64,000 bases of DNA from Atrichornis clamosus (taxonomy: Eukaryota > Chordata > Aves > Passeriformes > Menuridae), in the NCBI GenBank assembly GCA_013400975.1, contig WBMZ01012038.1, positions 124,001 to 188,000 on the forward strand, in the 5' to 3' direction. The notes under the pieces were generated by a model that saw only the letters and a list, made by a program, of their open reading frames with translations, was not told the DNA's origin and did no database searches. This document shows positions 1 to 11,965 of the stretch, one piece after another; position 1 is the stretch's first letter; every line of letters starts with the position of its first letter. The translations under genes and the position numbers were made by a program.

Positions 1-894
1 GGCCACAGGGAGAGATCTCACTTTTCCCCACCTTCCCGTCCCACTGTGCCCTTGCACCAGCACAGAAAACTGGTGATCTTGCGGCATGCCAGTTCGGGGA
101 GTTCATCTGGCAGCAGAGTAACTACTGAAATAACAAGAGGAATGTTTCCTGCTAGCTTAGGTCCATTTGCCCAGAGACATGTCAGCCCAGCGGAGGAGGA
201 TGGACTGTGTGCCTGGGATGGGCAGTCAGAACTAGCTGTGCTGCAGCCATGGGGGTCAGCTCAGCCGTATCCCAGAATCACACTTAGTGTGAATCACACC
301 TAGAATTTAGTCTGGAGCAGTGTGCAGAGGCTTTTTTTAAAGTCTTCTTGGCCTAAGGTGCAGCTGGAAATGTGTTTTAACTCACCTTCATAGAAGTGAG
401 AAATCAGAGCTGATGCTAAATATAGGCAAAATAAAGGACATAGTGGAGAACAACAGTATATTTTTTAGCTTCCTGAACTAAGATATGTGATAGCATCTTG
501 TACTGCTCTGTGTATTCATGCAATATTTGGGGGTTTCCTGCCTATTATAACATAAGGTAGGCATAATTCACCATGTCCTATGGCCCAAAATACACTTTTA
601 CTGTGAGAAGCAATAGTATGAATAACACTGGAGTGATCCAGGGTTTTGTCTCATTACTTTTCAAGTTTCATTTCAAAACAAATGTGTTTGTTTGGGCTTC
701 CCAGCTGTCAGAATCTCAGATGAGATTCAAAAGATAGACTGTACTTATTCATATACCAGTACTGATCTTTTTTTCTTCAAATGTATGACAGGCAAGTTTT
801 TGCACCAGTGACATTTATCCAACCTGATTCTCTTAGGCAGAGTCTCACAGTAAAGACAAAATACAGGTATTTCATCATTGCTTTTTCAAACACT

Positions 895-1000
895 TTGCAA
901 ATTAGGCTACTGAGGAAATTAAGGAATGAAGAGATGGTAGATGTTCACTCACAGGAGCACAGCAGACGAGCAGAAGATGTCCTAACTTGTGTCCTAGCTT
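895..1000 (-). repeat. Possible MIR SINE relic, antisense
   Basis: The stretch reads much like the reverse complement of the MIR core and 3' region. A run resembling 'gaggaaattaaggaa' is followed by a TTCACTCACA segment and a CACAGCAG segment, in the order in which an antisense MIR shows its 'gaggaaactgaggc', 'gtgacttgcccaaggtcaca' and 'cagc' blocks. Several mismatches and no clear ends make this weak. It could be chance similarity. Confidence 0.25.
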
Positions 1001-4000
1001 GGTACTGTCCCAGCTAGACAATACTACCAAATTTTTTTTTTTAATTAATAATTTTTTTTAATAGCAAAAAACCCGAGGTTTGTATCTTTCTCCTGCTGAT
1101 AAGCTCACTAAAGAAGGTAGAAAAAAAAGCAGTTTACACCAGAAGGAAAATCTGTTACTACAGTCTGTAGATTTACAAATAACACCTTCTTTTCTACAAC
1201 ACCTTTTCAAAATGGAGCCCAACTTCACCAGAGCAAAAATAAAAGAAAAATGGAACACCAGAAGATGCACTTAGCAGTTCCTGCTCACTTAATGTTCTAG
1301 CTGGTATCTGTCTGTCCTGTTTCATCTATAAAAAACCCCAAAACATAACAGTGTTCATATAAGGGTTGACTGTAGTTTATATTGATTCAGAAAGAGTTCT
1401 GTTTAAGCGATACAATCCTGAACTGCTGAACAACCTGAAAAATAATAATTTTCACTGTTTCTTGAAAGGAAAAAATGACCCATCTTCTTTCATTTTTTTC
1501 ATGTCCTCTTTTTTCCCCTCCCTTCTGTTAAATGTGTATCCCCAAGCACGTAAAAAAGCATCTTTGTCAAGAATTTTGACAGCTGTTGCTTGCAGTTCTG
1601 GCACTAACTCATAATTTCAAAGGCTTCTCTGCTTCCCTCAGTGGCTGAGCAAGGAGTGGAAGCAGCTGCCTCCTTCTTCAGTACCGCTGGAGACAGACCA
1701 TGCGGCATTCCTGGGCTGTGTCTGTGAGGACCAGAGCAGACAGCTATAGGCTTGTCCTGTCCAAACTTCGGCACAGCCCCAGCTCCAGCCCAGGCGCTGT
1801 ATGTCACATGGTGGGAAGCACCATGCTGCATGCTCCCAGTGCAGCACTGAGCCATCTGTGGTGCTTGGGATGGCAGGCAGTGCTTTCTGTGTGTTGATGC
1901 TGCATCGCAACACTATAGCCTTACTGTTAAATCTATTGCAGTGAGGAAAAGGAGGTACCGAGACTGGCTGCACCTATGCTGCTTTCCTAAAAGCCAGGGC
2001 CTTGCAGTGAGCTAAAGCCTGGGGATTTTTTCCTTTTTTATTCCCTGTCTTTTTCATGCTTACACTTCTTGCCACTAGGCAGGTCCTGGTGTTCCTGTTC
2101 GAGCCAGTGCAAAGGTATAGCTCAAACTTCCATTTTCTCGTGTGAGCACAAGATTTCATGGGAATCTGCCCTTGGACCTTTGCTTTAAATACACTGCAGG
2201 TGTGGCTACTGAGACAAAAAAGATCAGTCACTATGACCTAAACCAAATTGCCCAGAGGAAAATTGGCAAAAATGGTTACTAGAAAGTTGTTCTAAGGAGT
2301 GTAAGCTTATAACCTATGCTAAACATTGGGTATCTCCTAATGTGTAGATCAATTGTAGTGTAAAAGGAGATAAGGGGGTTTTTGTCTATCAAAACGCATA
2401 ACCTACTAGGAAGAATCTGATGAATAAAAATTTTAATTTTCTGCCTTAATATAGATTCAAACTTAAAACAGGAGGACTATCCCTCTGCTATGTATTTCAT
2501 GGGAATATAGTCTAGGTTAGACACATTTGCCACAACCATTTTGCTCTATAGGATCCCGTGATCAACTGTTTGTGGCTTTAACATTATTCATGGCAAGTGA
2601 ACAAAAATGACAATGTAGACTTTTGTTTTGAGGCTCTAGGAAACAAAGCCTTAGGAAAATACAGCCATTATAAAAGTGATGCTAAGGATTAGTTTACTTC
2701 AAGGGAAAATCTATTATACAAATAATATTTGAAAGCCATTTGAAATATTGTTTTCTTTCCCTTCCCTATTCCTACAGTTTTTCCAACATTAGGCTTTCTG
2801 TTTTCTTATTGCACCATGCTTAAAACCTTATCAACCTACTGTGTAAGCTAAAAAGATAACCAGATATGCCTGCATGGAGAGAATGAATAGAATCATATGA
2901 AAAAAATTTTTCTGTATGAAATGTTTAAAATGCAGACCTTTTTATTATTTTAAGCTAGTTTGGATTTAAAGAAGTCCTAAACCCATATTTTAATGTATAT
3001 AGGGTGCATGTATATATGATAGATATGAATTTAATAAATGAGATGTCAACTGCCTCTTTCCTGTGTTCTTTGTTATCTCCAAACTTTTGTGAAAAATATT
3101 AAGCCCAGTCTTCCAAAATTGAAAGGTACATATTTAGGCACACATACTTATATAAACTTGAGAACCTAAAGATACCTGTACTACTCTTCACTGCTTCCAC
3201 TCACTTTAGACAGTGCCAATATACTTGTTTTCGGTATTTGTAGACTGACTAGTGCTACGTGTCAGTCAGGGAGGGGTAGAAGTCTGTTCCAGGTTTACCA
3301 GTCTCAGGTAGACACCACCCATGAACTCCTCACCACTGGCTCTGCCTCTAAACTTCTGAGTAGCTTCAGCCTAAAATATGCCATGCAACTTAACCAAAAC
3401 ATATGGATCTACTGCAAGCACATTTCATTCATCCATCTAAATACAGACATACATTGTCTCAGGTTGGGCAAAATTCAGCTCTTGATCAACAGTTGACTTC
3501 TATTTGTACTCTCAATAAAGCTAAAATAGGACATTTATCTCACTGGAAAGGGTAATTACTTAGCCCTCCTGTGGACTTTAGGGAGATACAACAGTCCTGC
3601 TCGAAAGAACACTCTGCAAATACAGAAGTGTTGTGCAGGAAACCAAACAGTAAAATTTCACTAAAATTATTTAAATTACTGAAATCAAGAACCTGAAAAT
3701 TAGTTATATTTGATTCCTCTCCATTACAAAGTTGCCTGCAGGAAAAGTAGAGGCTATCCAGAAAATGTGGGCTATGTACTTAGGTGTACTTCAGTATTTA
3801 TGGTTTTTCTCAGCTCATCCCAGACTTGTGGCAGGGGATTATGAAATGGGCAGGAATTATGAGTGTGATTTGGGATTGTATGAGCTCATGCCAGTGTGAC
3901 AGGTAAGGAATGGTATAGCAAATTGTTCATCTGAGATGTTCTCTCAGTCAAAGTTGGTACTCCGGCCCTTGGTCCTCCTGATTCAACTGGTTACATATTG

Positions 4001-5648
4001 ATATAAATTGGAAGAAACTTTGCTAGTGTTAAAAAACCTGTGCCAGCAGAAACTGCACTAAGATCAGACCTGCACCTCGTGGGGTGGTGAGTGCTTTTGA
4101 CAGACTATTTAATAGGTTGCCCAAATCATCTGAGATATATACAGGCAATTGGACTGGTTGCATTTGGATGTGGGAAGGAAACATCACAGATTTCAGCTTT
4201 GTTTGTGTGGGTTGAAAGCGATTCTCCAGGGTGCATCCACTACTTATAACTGCTCAGCTGTGAGTCTGAATGAAGGCTGGAGAAACAAAAAGCTGCCTAT
4301 GCAGACTAACCGCTTGGCTCCATGCCCTCCTCAGTGTTTACCCAGGCTACAGTCTGTTTTAGCAAAAGAAATCAAAGAACAAATATGCTCTAAGGTCTAA
4401 AGATTCTCTCAACTATGTAAAATCCAAAATAGGGGCTGGGAAGGGCAGCTGCTCATTTGCATTCCTGGCATCCACTGCTAACGACTGGAAGAAACTGTAA
4501 GAAACGCTGATTTTGAGATGCATTAATGTTTAAAGGAAAACCACAGCTATCAGTACACTTTTTTTTTTCCTTCATTTTTGCACTTTCTGTGCTCTTTAGC
4601 CATATAGTTGAGATGCCCTCATACCTGACATTCTATATATAGCAGGTGTGTTTGGTTTTGTTACTATGCTGATCTCTCCAGACACTCTTTCTAGGTTGAA
4701 ATCTGCAAGGCTGGACCTTCCTTTAGCCTAGGTTTTTCGTCTTGTGACTTGCCCTGAAAGTTGCCCTCTCATTTTATTTCCCAGTTTATGATGACTATTC
4801 CTCTTTCCTTCCTGTCTTCAAATTGGAAAAAAAATGTAAATGACAAAGGTTTCCTTGCAGTAAAGCATACCTGTTGAGTTTCATGCCATAGAAATTTTTC
4901 CCTTCAGATTTGCAACACTTCTGAAGGCATCTGGGCTGTAAACACCAGCACTTGAAGACAATTTATCTTTTCTCAAGGAAGTTTGATCTGGGGAGCTGGA
5001 CACAGAACTGGAAATATGAGTTGCTAAACTTTCTCCCTGTGATGATTTCTAGGCATATTTTGCCTTAACAGAACTTCCTAATGCTTGTAGTATCTTGTTA
5101 ATATTTATCATCTCTTCCAGCATTCAGATGGGTAGAAGACAATGGTACATGGCTCATTTTTTGGACTGGTCCCCAGTTAGATCAACTGAAAGACACGGAA
5201 AGATGAGCAGGCTGTTGTCTGTGTTGGCAAAAGACAGTCTGTGCCACACTGACACTAGTGGTTTTTCTCTAACACCTTGTCCACATCACAAATATCCCTG
5301 TATGCCTCAGCAGGCCAAAAGGATGGAAATTCCCATTCTCTTCTACTTTAGCAGGAAGTGAGAGCCTCTGGTCTTGTATTAAGAAAATATTAGTCTTGTT
5401 TTCTATACTGAGCTGTTATTGAGATCTAATGAAAATTTCACAGCAAAACTGTGCTTTTATTTTCCCTGACATTTGTGCACTTGTCAGCACCTAAACTTGC
5501 ATACACTGGTTGTTTGAGTTATCACCTGATGCAGCTCTGCTTACGTGTCACTTTCCTGGTTGGTTTGTGTGGTGGCATTTCTTTGGCCCAATTTCCTCCA
5601 GCAAGCCTCTGTCTCCAGCAGAAAGACCAAGAAGATGAAATCCCAGCT

Positions 5649-5705
5649 CACTTGAAGTTAATGGCATAACAATCATCGACTTTAACTGGGCCATAATTTC
5701 AGCAC
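5649..5705. repeat. Short relic of an old dispersed repeat (CTTGAAGTTAATGG ... GACTTTAACTGGG)
   Basis: Two imperfect inverted halves, CTTGAAGTTAATGG and GACTTTAACTGGG, are separated by about 12 bases. The pattern 'attgaagtcaatgg ... ccattgacttcaatgg' recurs in bird, turtle and crocodile DNA as I remember it. Similar words occur in this window near 18,880, 38,095 and 40,710. I cannot name the family. It has no coding potential. Confidence 0.4.
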
Positions 5706-6348
5706 CTAACACCATAAAGCAGCCTTTGGTACAACTGATTTCCTGAGTTGCATTTGCTGAATATATGGTTTATTCTAAGGTTTCCTAGGGTTTTTTGTTC
5801 AGAAAGTACCCACAGTGGCTTCTGGCTTCTTTTTTCTTTCCTCTGTAACAACACATTTTATTGTTGTAATTTAACAAATTAATTTAAACATTTACCTTAA
5901 TAAAGGATGGGATAATGATCTGTCTAAACTCACAATGGCACAAAATCACCACTACTAAGATTCCGCAGGATTCTCCACACATTAGCAAATGAAATTTCAC
6001 AATCATAAAACACCACCTCATGCCCTCAGGATAGGGAAAATTAAGACTTCTTTAGAATAAAAGTATTTGGGACCATTTTTGCCTGTAGCAAATGGGAAGG
6101 ATGGCACAGGCTGATGAGCAACATGAGGCAAAACTGGCTTTGCAGTGGTGTGAGGAGCATGTATGAGGTGACTGAGACCAAACTGCACCTAAATGGACTT
6201 CCAAACTACTGCTGTGACACTCCAGATCCTGCCGCTTAGTTGAGAAATGAGAACATTTTATCCATTAAGACTGGCCATTTTAGCAGTCTCACGATGCAAT
6301 ATATTAAGCACATTATTGCATAATGACATATCACAACATGCAACATTG

Positions 6349-6362
6349 CATATTGCAATATG
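6349..6362. repeat. Perfect 14-bp palindrome in an ATTGCA-rich cluster
   Basis: CATATTGCAATATG equals its own reverse complement. It lies within about 95 bases (6,280-6,375) that repeat ATTGCA or TGCAAT several times. Such words are half-sites for C/EBP or POU-type factors, but AT-rich DNA also yields them by chance. No function is assigned. Confidence 0.5.
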
Positions 6363-9300
6363 TAATACTGCTTATTATATAGGATGCAGTTACCCTGCAT
6401 AGTGTATCATTCATCTAAGTATCAAGAGCACATGGTTAAGCATGTATAATTTCCATGTGGAATATAAACTCATTTAATACAAATCAGTAGTAAAATCTGC
6501 ATGACATACTCAGAGGAAAGTTGGTTTGACAAACAGTGTCAATAAAATTTTTACCTGTAAATCACCCAGAGTAAAACAAATAATGTTGTTTAACTCTGTA
6601 CAATCAAAAAAAAGAATCAGATAATGAAAGGAGTAACCTGAGAATCAATTAGCATCTTGGCTGAAAGCACTAATACAGTAAATACAGATTTTTTTCTGAA
6701 TCATAAAAGCACATGAAGGAGAAACACCTCACCTGACGTCCACAAAGCTGTCTAGACGTGAAATGCAATATTGCTGCTAGTAAATGCATATACCCCTTAA
6801 TCAAACTACTGCAGGTAGAAACCCACAATTTTATAAGAAAACATCAAATAAAATTACAGTGCAGTTTATCAACAGATTTTCTCTGTGATTCGTTGATTAT
6901 ATTTATTGTGGGTTTTTCTGCTGAGCTGAATCCCACTGATAGTATTCGTGGAAATATCTATTTGCTTGATTTGTGATAGGAGTCATTTTTATTTGCGTTT
7001 CAGCATCTCAGTTGCAGATGAAGCTTTATTCAATGAAACCTATCAAAAGCATGGAGGGAGCCCACTTCCCTGCCTGACTAGCTCTGTCTCACCCACAGGC
7101 ATGTGCAGACAGGGTGGTGTGTGCCCACGGGTTTGGTGGCTTACGTGCATCAGAGACAAGGCTTTATAAACTTGTGTTTTCCATTGCAAGCCAGCTTTCT
7201 GGAAAGCAGGCTGGAAGTAAACTGTGCTCTAAGCCAAGCTGCACAAGATTTCATGTGAATAGGTTAGACGGTTGTGCCAGATCTAAAGTTGCAGGTTGGT
7301 TTATCCATCTTGTTGGTAGGCTCTTAGGAGAGCACATATATTTATTTATTAGACCCCTGGCTGAGCTACACTCAGTAGTCTCTGGAAGATATGATGCAGT
7401 TATTCTTATAAGAACCAAATAAAATTAAACTAACTGAACAGCAGTTTATTTGGTTTCTCCTGGTCTCACTTCACAGTGTGTAAAAACATGGTAAAAAAAG
7501 AGGCAGTTGCAGAGAGCTCCTGGCCCACCCTCAGCTCTACCCAAGCATTCCCATGGGTAGAAACTGTGTTTCCTGATGCCTTAATGAAGAACTCCTGTGG
7601 CTAAGGTGGCATTTGCATGGAGGATTGGTGTGGCCCTTAAAACCATCCCTGGACCTGTATTTCTTCAAGCCTAGCCTTGGCAGCAGCCCACCCTTGACTT
7701 GAGGGCATGTGGCTGTCCTGAGCAGAGGTGGCACATACAGCTCTTGAAACAGCCCTGGTGCAGGCTGCTAAAGAGCAAGGTGTTTATATTCAGGGGGAGA
7801 TTTATGATGTTGTGTTCGTAATTTATGAAGTTTTTTCCTTTTTTCTTTCTCTCCCTCTCTCCCCCTATCCCAGCTTCCCACCTTCTGTCACTGGCTACAT
7901 TTGAAATCATTGGTGTGATTCTCAGTCATTCTTGTGCCAGGGTATAAATCACTCACCTACCAGCAGCTACTCACGTGTCCACAGCAAAGTGTTTTCTTTG
8001 GTGTGGTAATTTGAGAGGCAATGAGGGAAAACTGGTACAGATCAATAATGCAGGATTTTTGGGGTGTTTAGAGCAGAAAATGGAACGAAGGATATTCTTT
8101 GAGGATAAAATATCTGTTACAGCCCATTACAAATAGAAGAACTGGGATTTAATGGTGAGTCTGGTACGTTGCACTGTTATTGTCCTAACTAAATAAAGAA
8201 TATGTGTTTTCAAGGAATCCATTAATGCTTGATGAGGCATGGATGGCACCATAAAATATCAGTTACTTCATGCTTTTATGAGGTGAACAGTGACTTTTCT
8301 ACATTTTGTAGGAAAGTCTGTCTTACCTTGAAAAACCTCCTAATGAGTAACTTTATAGTCACAAACACCAATGACATTGAATAAGACAGAGATAGAGGCT
8401 GCAATGCACATAAGACGATATGTTGTCTAAAAAAATGTTCTTATTGCCGTGCTGTGCTTTGAAATTTTTATTTCCCCCTGTGGGGCTGAAGTAAGCAGAC
8501 ATAAATTTGGCCTTCCCAGAAGAATCAAGCAGAGCAGCAGTGCTCTCTCCTACACTGCAATAGTGACACTTTCTGTCTCTGAACTCTGGTTTCTGTCTAT
8601 GATTTGTCCTCTTGCAGCCCAAGCGTCATGCTCCTACTGCTGCCACCACTGACCCGGTTAAAACCAACAAAAACCTTCCTGATTCCCTTCCACAAGAGGT
8701 GGCCCCTGAGATGCCTCCTTGGAGCACTACAGGAAAAGACAGTGTGGGATGCTTTTAGAAGAAATAAGCCACATTCAGAACACCTGTGTTAAGGTTATTT
8801 CTGCTTTTAGGGTGTAATGATTTTTAGTCTTTAAAAAGCACGAAGGGGAATGCTTTCTTACTTGTGACAACATTTCTAAAACAGTCTACAGGGGAACATC
8901 AGGTTACATCTCTACCTGACCGGCAAAGATAAGCCCTTTATGAAATTACTACTTTTTTTTTTTCTGGGTTTTGAAGGTTATCACAGTAGAAGATGGATTT
9001 TGAAAAGAAATTTTGTCAGCTTTATGCCACGCTACCTCTCAGCTTTTTGCTTCCACAACACTCTAACTGTGGAGTGTCCTGCATTAGATGGTTTTGAGAC
9101 TGGAAGCAAAGTTTATTATCATAACCCTTTTCTTACTCTAAGAAAGGGGTCTCCTAAGCTGGCATGGCATGTAGTTTCTAGAATACTGTTGAATAAGGGA
9201 TATGAAATATTTCACTTGACACTTCATATTGCCCCTGATTGCCAGCTTGAAAATTGCAACAGCAGTGACAAAAGCTGAAAGACCCGTTCTGCTGGTCTGA

Positions 9301-10579
9301 TTCATAGGAAAACAATATATTTTTGTTCAAGCTGTCACAGCAAAATCCCCTTGAAATGTTACCCAACATGACTGGATTGCAGAGTCAGGTCCTCTTTTGA
9401 ATAAAAGTCTTTAACTTTCAGAAGAACTCAAGGAGTATGGTTTCATCGTTTTAGCAAAAAATGATGCCAACGGAGAAAAGATTAATTTTCCCGCTCTTGT
9501 TGAATCCTTGAAGACTTTTATATGATTCAGAATGTTTTATGAGCTGCATTTCCAGGGATGCTGGCAGAAAACAGGGTAATCGCTCTTTCACCATCATGTC
9601 AGCCTTATTTTAACTGGCTTCCACTGACTTTTGGGAAAATGAGGAGCAATAGGAGCCATCAGCCAACTCAGTTTGTGTATACCTCATTCTGGTTACCTGA
9701 CCTCACCAGCCCACCTGCTTTATCGACTTTACAGCACACATGGGCCCCATCAAATTATTCTGGGAGGGAGGAACAGGGCGAAGCATGGAATAACTTTGTC
9801 CTCTGAGTGGAGGAAGCAGAAGTCATCCTGGCAGCTCATCAGCAGAACTAGCCATTTTCAAATCAGCAGCTTGCTGTGTTTTCTGCTGCTGGCTGTCTGG
9901 ATTGCAAGCTGGGAGTAAAACCCTGCCCTTCCTCTCCCTCCTTTCCTGTACCTGCTCCATTTCATATGTTTTCATAGAGTCATGAGATAAATATATGATA
10001 ATCTTCTTAGGTTGTCCAAGCCAGAATCTGTTATCCAGCTCATCCCAAAAGAATGCTCCATGCATGTACCCTGCATATATGTATTCTGTGCTCTCTGACA
10101 GTGATGCAGGTGCAAATATATAAATCTCCAGTACCCTCCTAATTGCCTTATGCAGTCAAGCTGTCCCCAGAGCAGTTGGCAGAAAGCAGCTTAAAAGCTC
10201 TCTCTTCCTTTTCCATTCCCTTTCAGAGCAGTTCCTGGGTTATCCTTCCCTCTGTGTTCAGACATTTTACATCAAAAAATGTTATCATCGTTCAAGAAAA
10301 TACATTCTGAGTCTTAAATGCTGCTGTTTGGGTCAGTCTAGAAATCTCTTCTCCTGTCGCTAATCACAACCTGTGACGGATGCTGGGGGAAAGGGTTGAA
10401 GGATAAGGATGTGAACAGACTGACCTTGAATTTGCTATACTCTTCAGCTCACAGAAATCAGCTGCTCTGGGGCTTTGGAGATGAGAGTTGCATGCAGATG
10501 ATCATACAGAGGTGCCACCTATCTGATATACACTCAGTCAATCACTTTCTAAGCCCTTTTTCCTGCGGTGACTCTCACT

Positions 10580-10860
10580 GCAGGCTGTCAGTGAATGCCA
10601 GGATGCTACTCTATGCTGCATAAAAAAGCATTTCCTTCTTGCTTTTGAAATTGCTCTGGGTAAATTCACTGGGAACTCTTTAGTTCTTATATTATGAGAA
10701 ATAATAAGTCTCATGACCTGTTTAATCTGTTCCATAGTACTTAGGATTTTACAAACTTTTGTTATATGCTTCTCTCCAGGATAAAGAGTCATAGTCTGCT
10801 GGGATGACCCTTTGTATGGGAGCTGCTTCATCCTCTGATGATTCCTATTGCCCCTCTCCC
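10580..10860 (-). repeat. CR1-type LINE 3' fragment, old copy, antisense
   Basis: Read on the minus strand, the order of blocks fits the 3' end of a CR1-clade LINE. A GAGGATGAAGCAGCTCCC block is followed by a GTTTGTAAAATCCTAAGTAC block. Next comes TCTCATAATATAAGAACTAA, then a segment ending AAGGAAATGCTTTTTTATGC. These correspond to the 'clpyk', 'vykim', 'hnirtr' and 'rkyff' parts of the ORF2 C-terminus and 3' region as I know them from amniote CR1. The 110-codon open frame over it (10,538-10,870, minus) is a decayed piece of the same element. Divergence is high and no tail repeats are visible, so this is an ancient insertion. The exact subfamily is unknown. Confidence 0.75.
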
Positions 10861-11599
10861 TGCCTTTCATAGCTGTGTTAGACTGGTTTGGAAATGGGCT
10901 GACAAGAGGGATTGCACTACAAAATTACACAGTGACATAATGATGTTGTTCTCTTCTCTTCTCTTTTGACTACTGTGGAATGTTGTAATGCAGACTATGA
11001 ATCTAAGCAGACCTGCCCAGTACCAGGGATCCAGCCAAACAGGTTTTAATTACTTTAATTTTTAGTAACTATTGAAATGATGCTAGCTTTTCAATACAGA
11101 ATAGAACATGATTTTTAAAATGTTCTTTAGCTTATACCTAAATCATAACACTGAGAAAAGAAAGAAATGAGAAGGCTTAAGTCTGTTCTAATTGTGATTC
11201 TTAGTTTTCTGGTGCAATTGAACTTGAATTTGCAGCCTGAATGAGTTGCACCGTGCTGAATTTTATATCTTCAACTGTTCCAGAACTAAATATGACTCAT
11301 TCCAGACCTCAGGAAAGTGTAATTATATGGAATAAGGCCCACATTTGAAGGGGGAGATGGAAAACTTGTTCTTAAACCATTTGTTGAAAGCTGAGTAGAG
11401 TTTGAAATGTTAAGAGGTAATCCCAGGGAAGATGGATTAGCGACCAGAATGCAAGAAAAGCAGTCAGGTGTGAATAATAAAACACAATTGTTCAAGGCTC
11501 TGTGGTTTCTCACATGGGCACTTACATGGTACAATATAAAACTATACACATGATATATAGTTTCCAGACATTTTTTTCCCCTTACTTTTTGTATCTGTT
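10861..11599. other. Noncoding stretch between the CR1 relic and the CpG block
   Basis: This is AT-rich DNA with very few CpG dinucleotides: I count about two between 11,041 and 11,580. A 131-codon minus-strand open frame (11,286-11,681) shows no recognised domain and extends into the CpG block, so I treat it as chance. Confidence 0.55.
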
Positions 11600-11965
11600 T
11601 TATAGGCGGAATGAATGTGGCGTGTTTTGTCCACCTGAGCACATCGGTATAGCGCAGCACAACTCCAAGTGTCACGGGCAATTTGTATTGTAGAATTTAT
11701 AGTCAATATGCAAAATACTAATGCAATGGCCATTTACCCTGACCGGGCCCGTGAGCACGAGGGCTGAGCCAGCAATCACGCTGCCAGTGACATCATACTT
11801 TGCTCTGCCTGTCGGTCTGGCAGAACAATGTTTTATTTTTAAATAGTTCATCGGCAGGAGCAACGTCACACGACACTGCTGCCCGCATCGAGGGGGCGTG
11901 GGGACCAGGAGTCAGGGAGCCATAGTCTTTGTACCTATGAATAATAAGGTGTGTACCTGCGCACT
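11600..11965. promoter_or_regulatory. CpG-retaining block, candidate conserved enhancer
   Basis: By eye I count about 17 CpG dinucleotides in some 360 bases, against about two in the preceding 540 bases. Motif-like words are dense: an E-box CACCTG (11,632-11,637), an octamer-like ATGCAAAA (about 11,708), SOX-like AACAATG (11,824-11,830) and an AT-rich MEF2-like run (about 11,832-11,845). There are also a CRE-like ACGTCA (11,863-11,868) and a GC-rich KLF/EGR-like GGGGGCGTGGGG (11,892-11,903). A RUNX-like ACCACA lies just outside at about 11,972. There is no TATA/CCAAT/GC-box layout, no evident first exon and no believable long reading frame. Retained CpGs in a depleted background usually mean low germline methylation or selection. 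It could alternatively be an exon of an unseen transcript or a decayed GC-rich insertion. Confidence 0.45.

Larger units (their letters stand above)
1..10579. other. Noncoding AT-rich stretch, no gene recognised
   Basis: Open frames here reach only about 110 codons and none shows a domain or family I recognise. A moderately GC-rich patch at about 1,620-1,900 has no promoter-like layout. Short traces of old repeats may exist near 895-1,000 (MIR-like), 3,120-3,210 (a TTTAGGCAC-type trace) and 5,649-5,705 (listed separately). A cluster of ATTGCA/TGCAAT words with a 14-bp palindrome lies at 6,280-6,375. Homopolymer T runs are frequent. I read this as intergenic or intronic sequence. Confidence 0.6.

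Noticed and set aside
1620..1900. GC-richer patch considered as a second CpG island
   Set aside because: CpG dinucleotides are few and no GC-box, CCAAT or TATA order is visible.
11286..11681. 131-codon minus-strand frame reaching into the CpG block
   Set aside because: No domain. Its overlap with a CpG-rich block is explained by the lower stop-codon density there.
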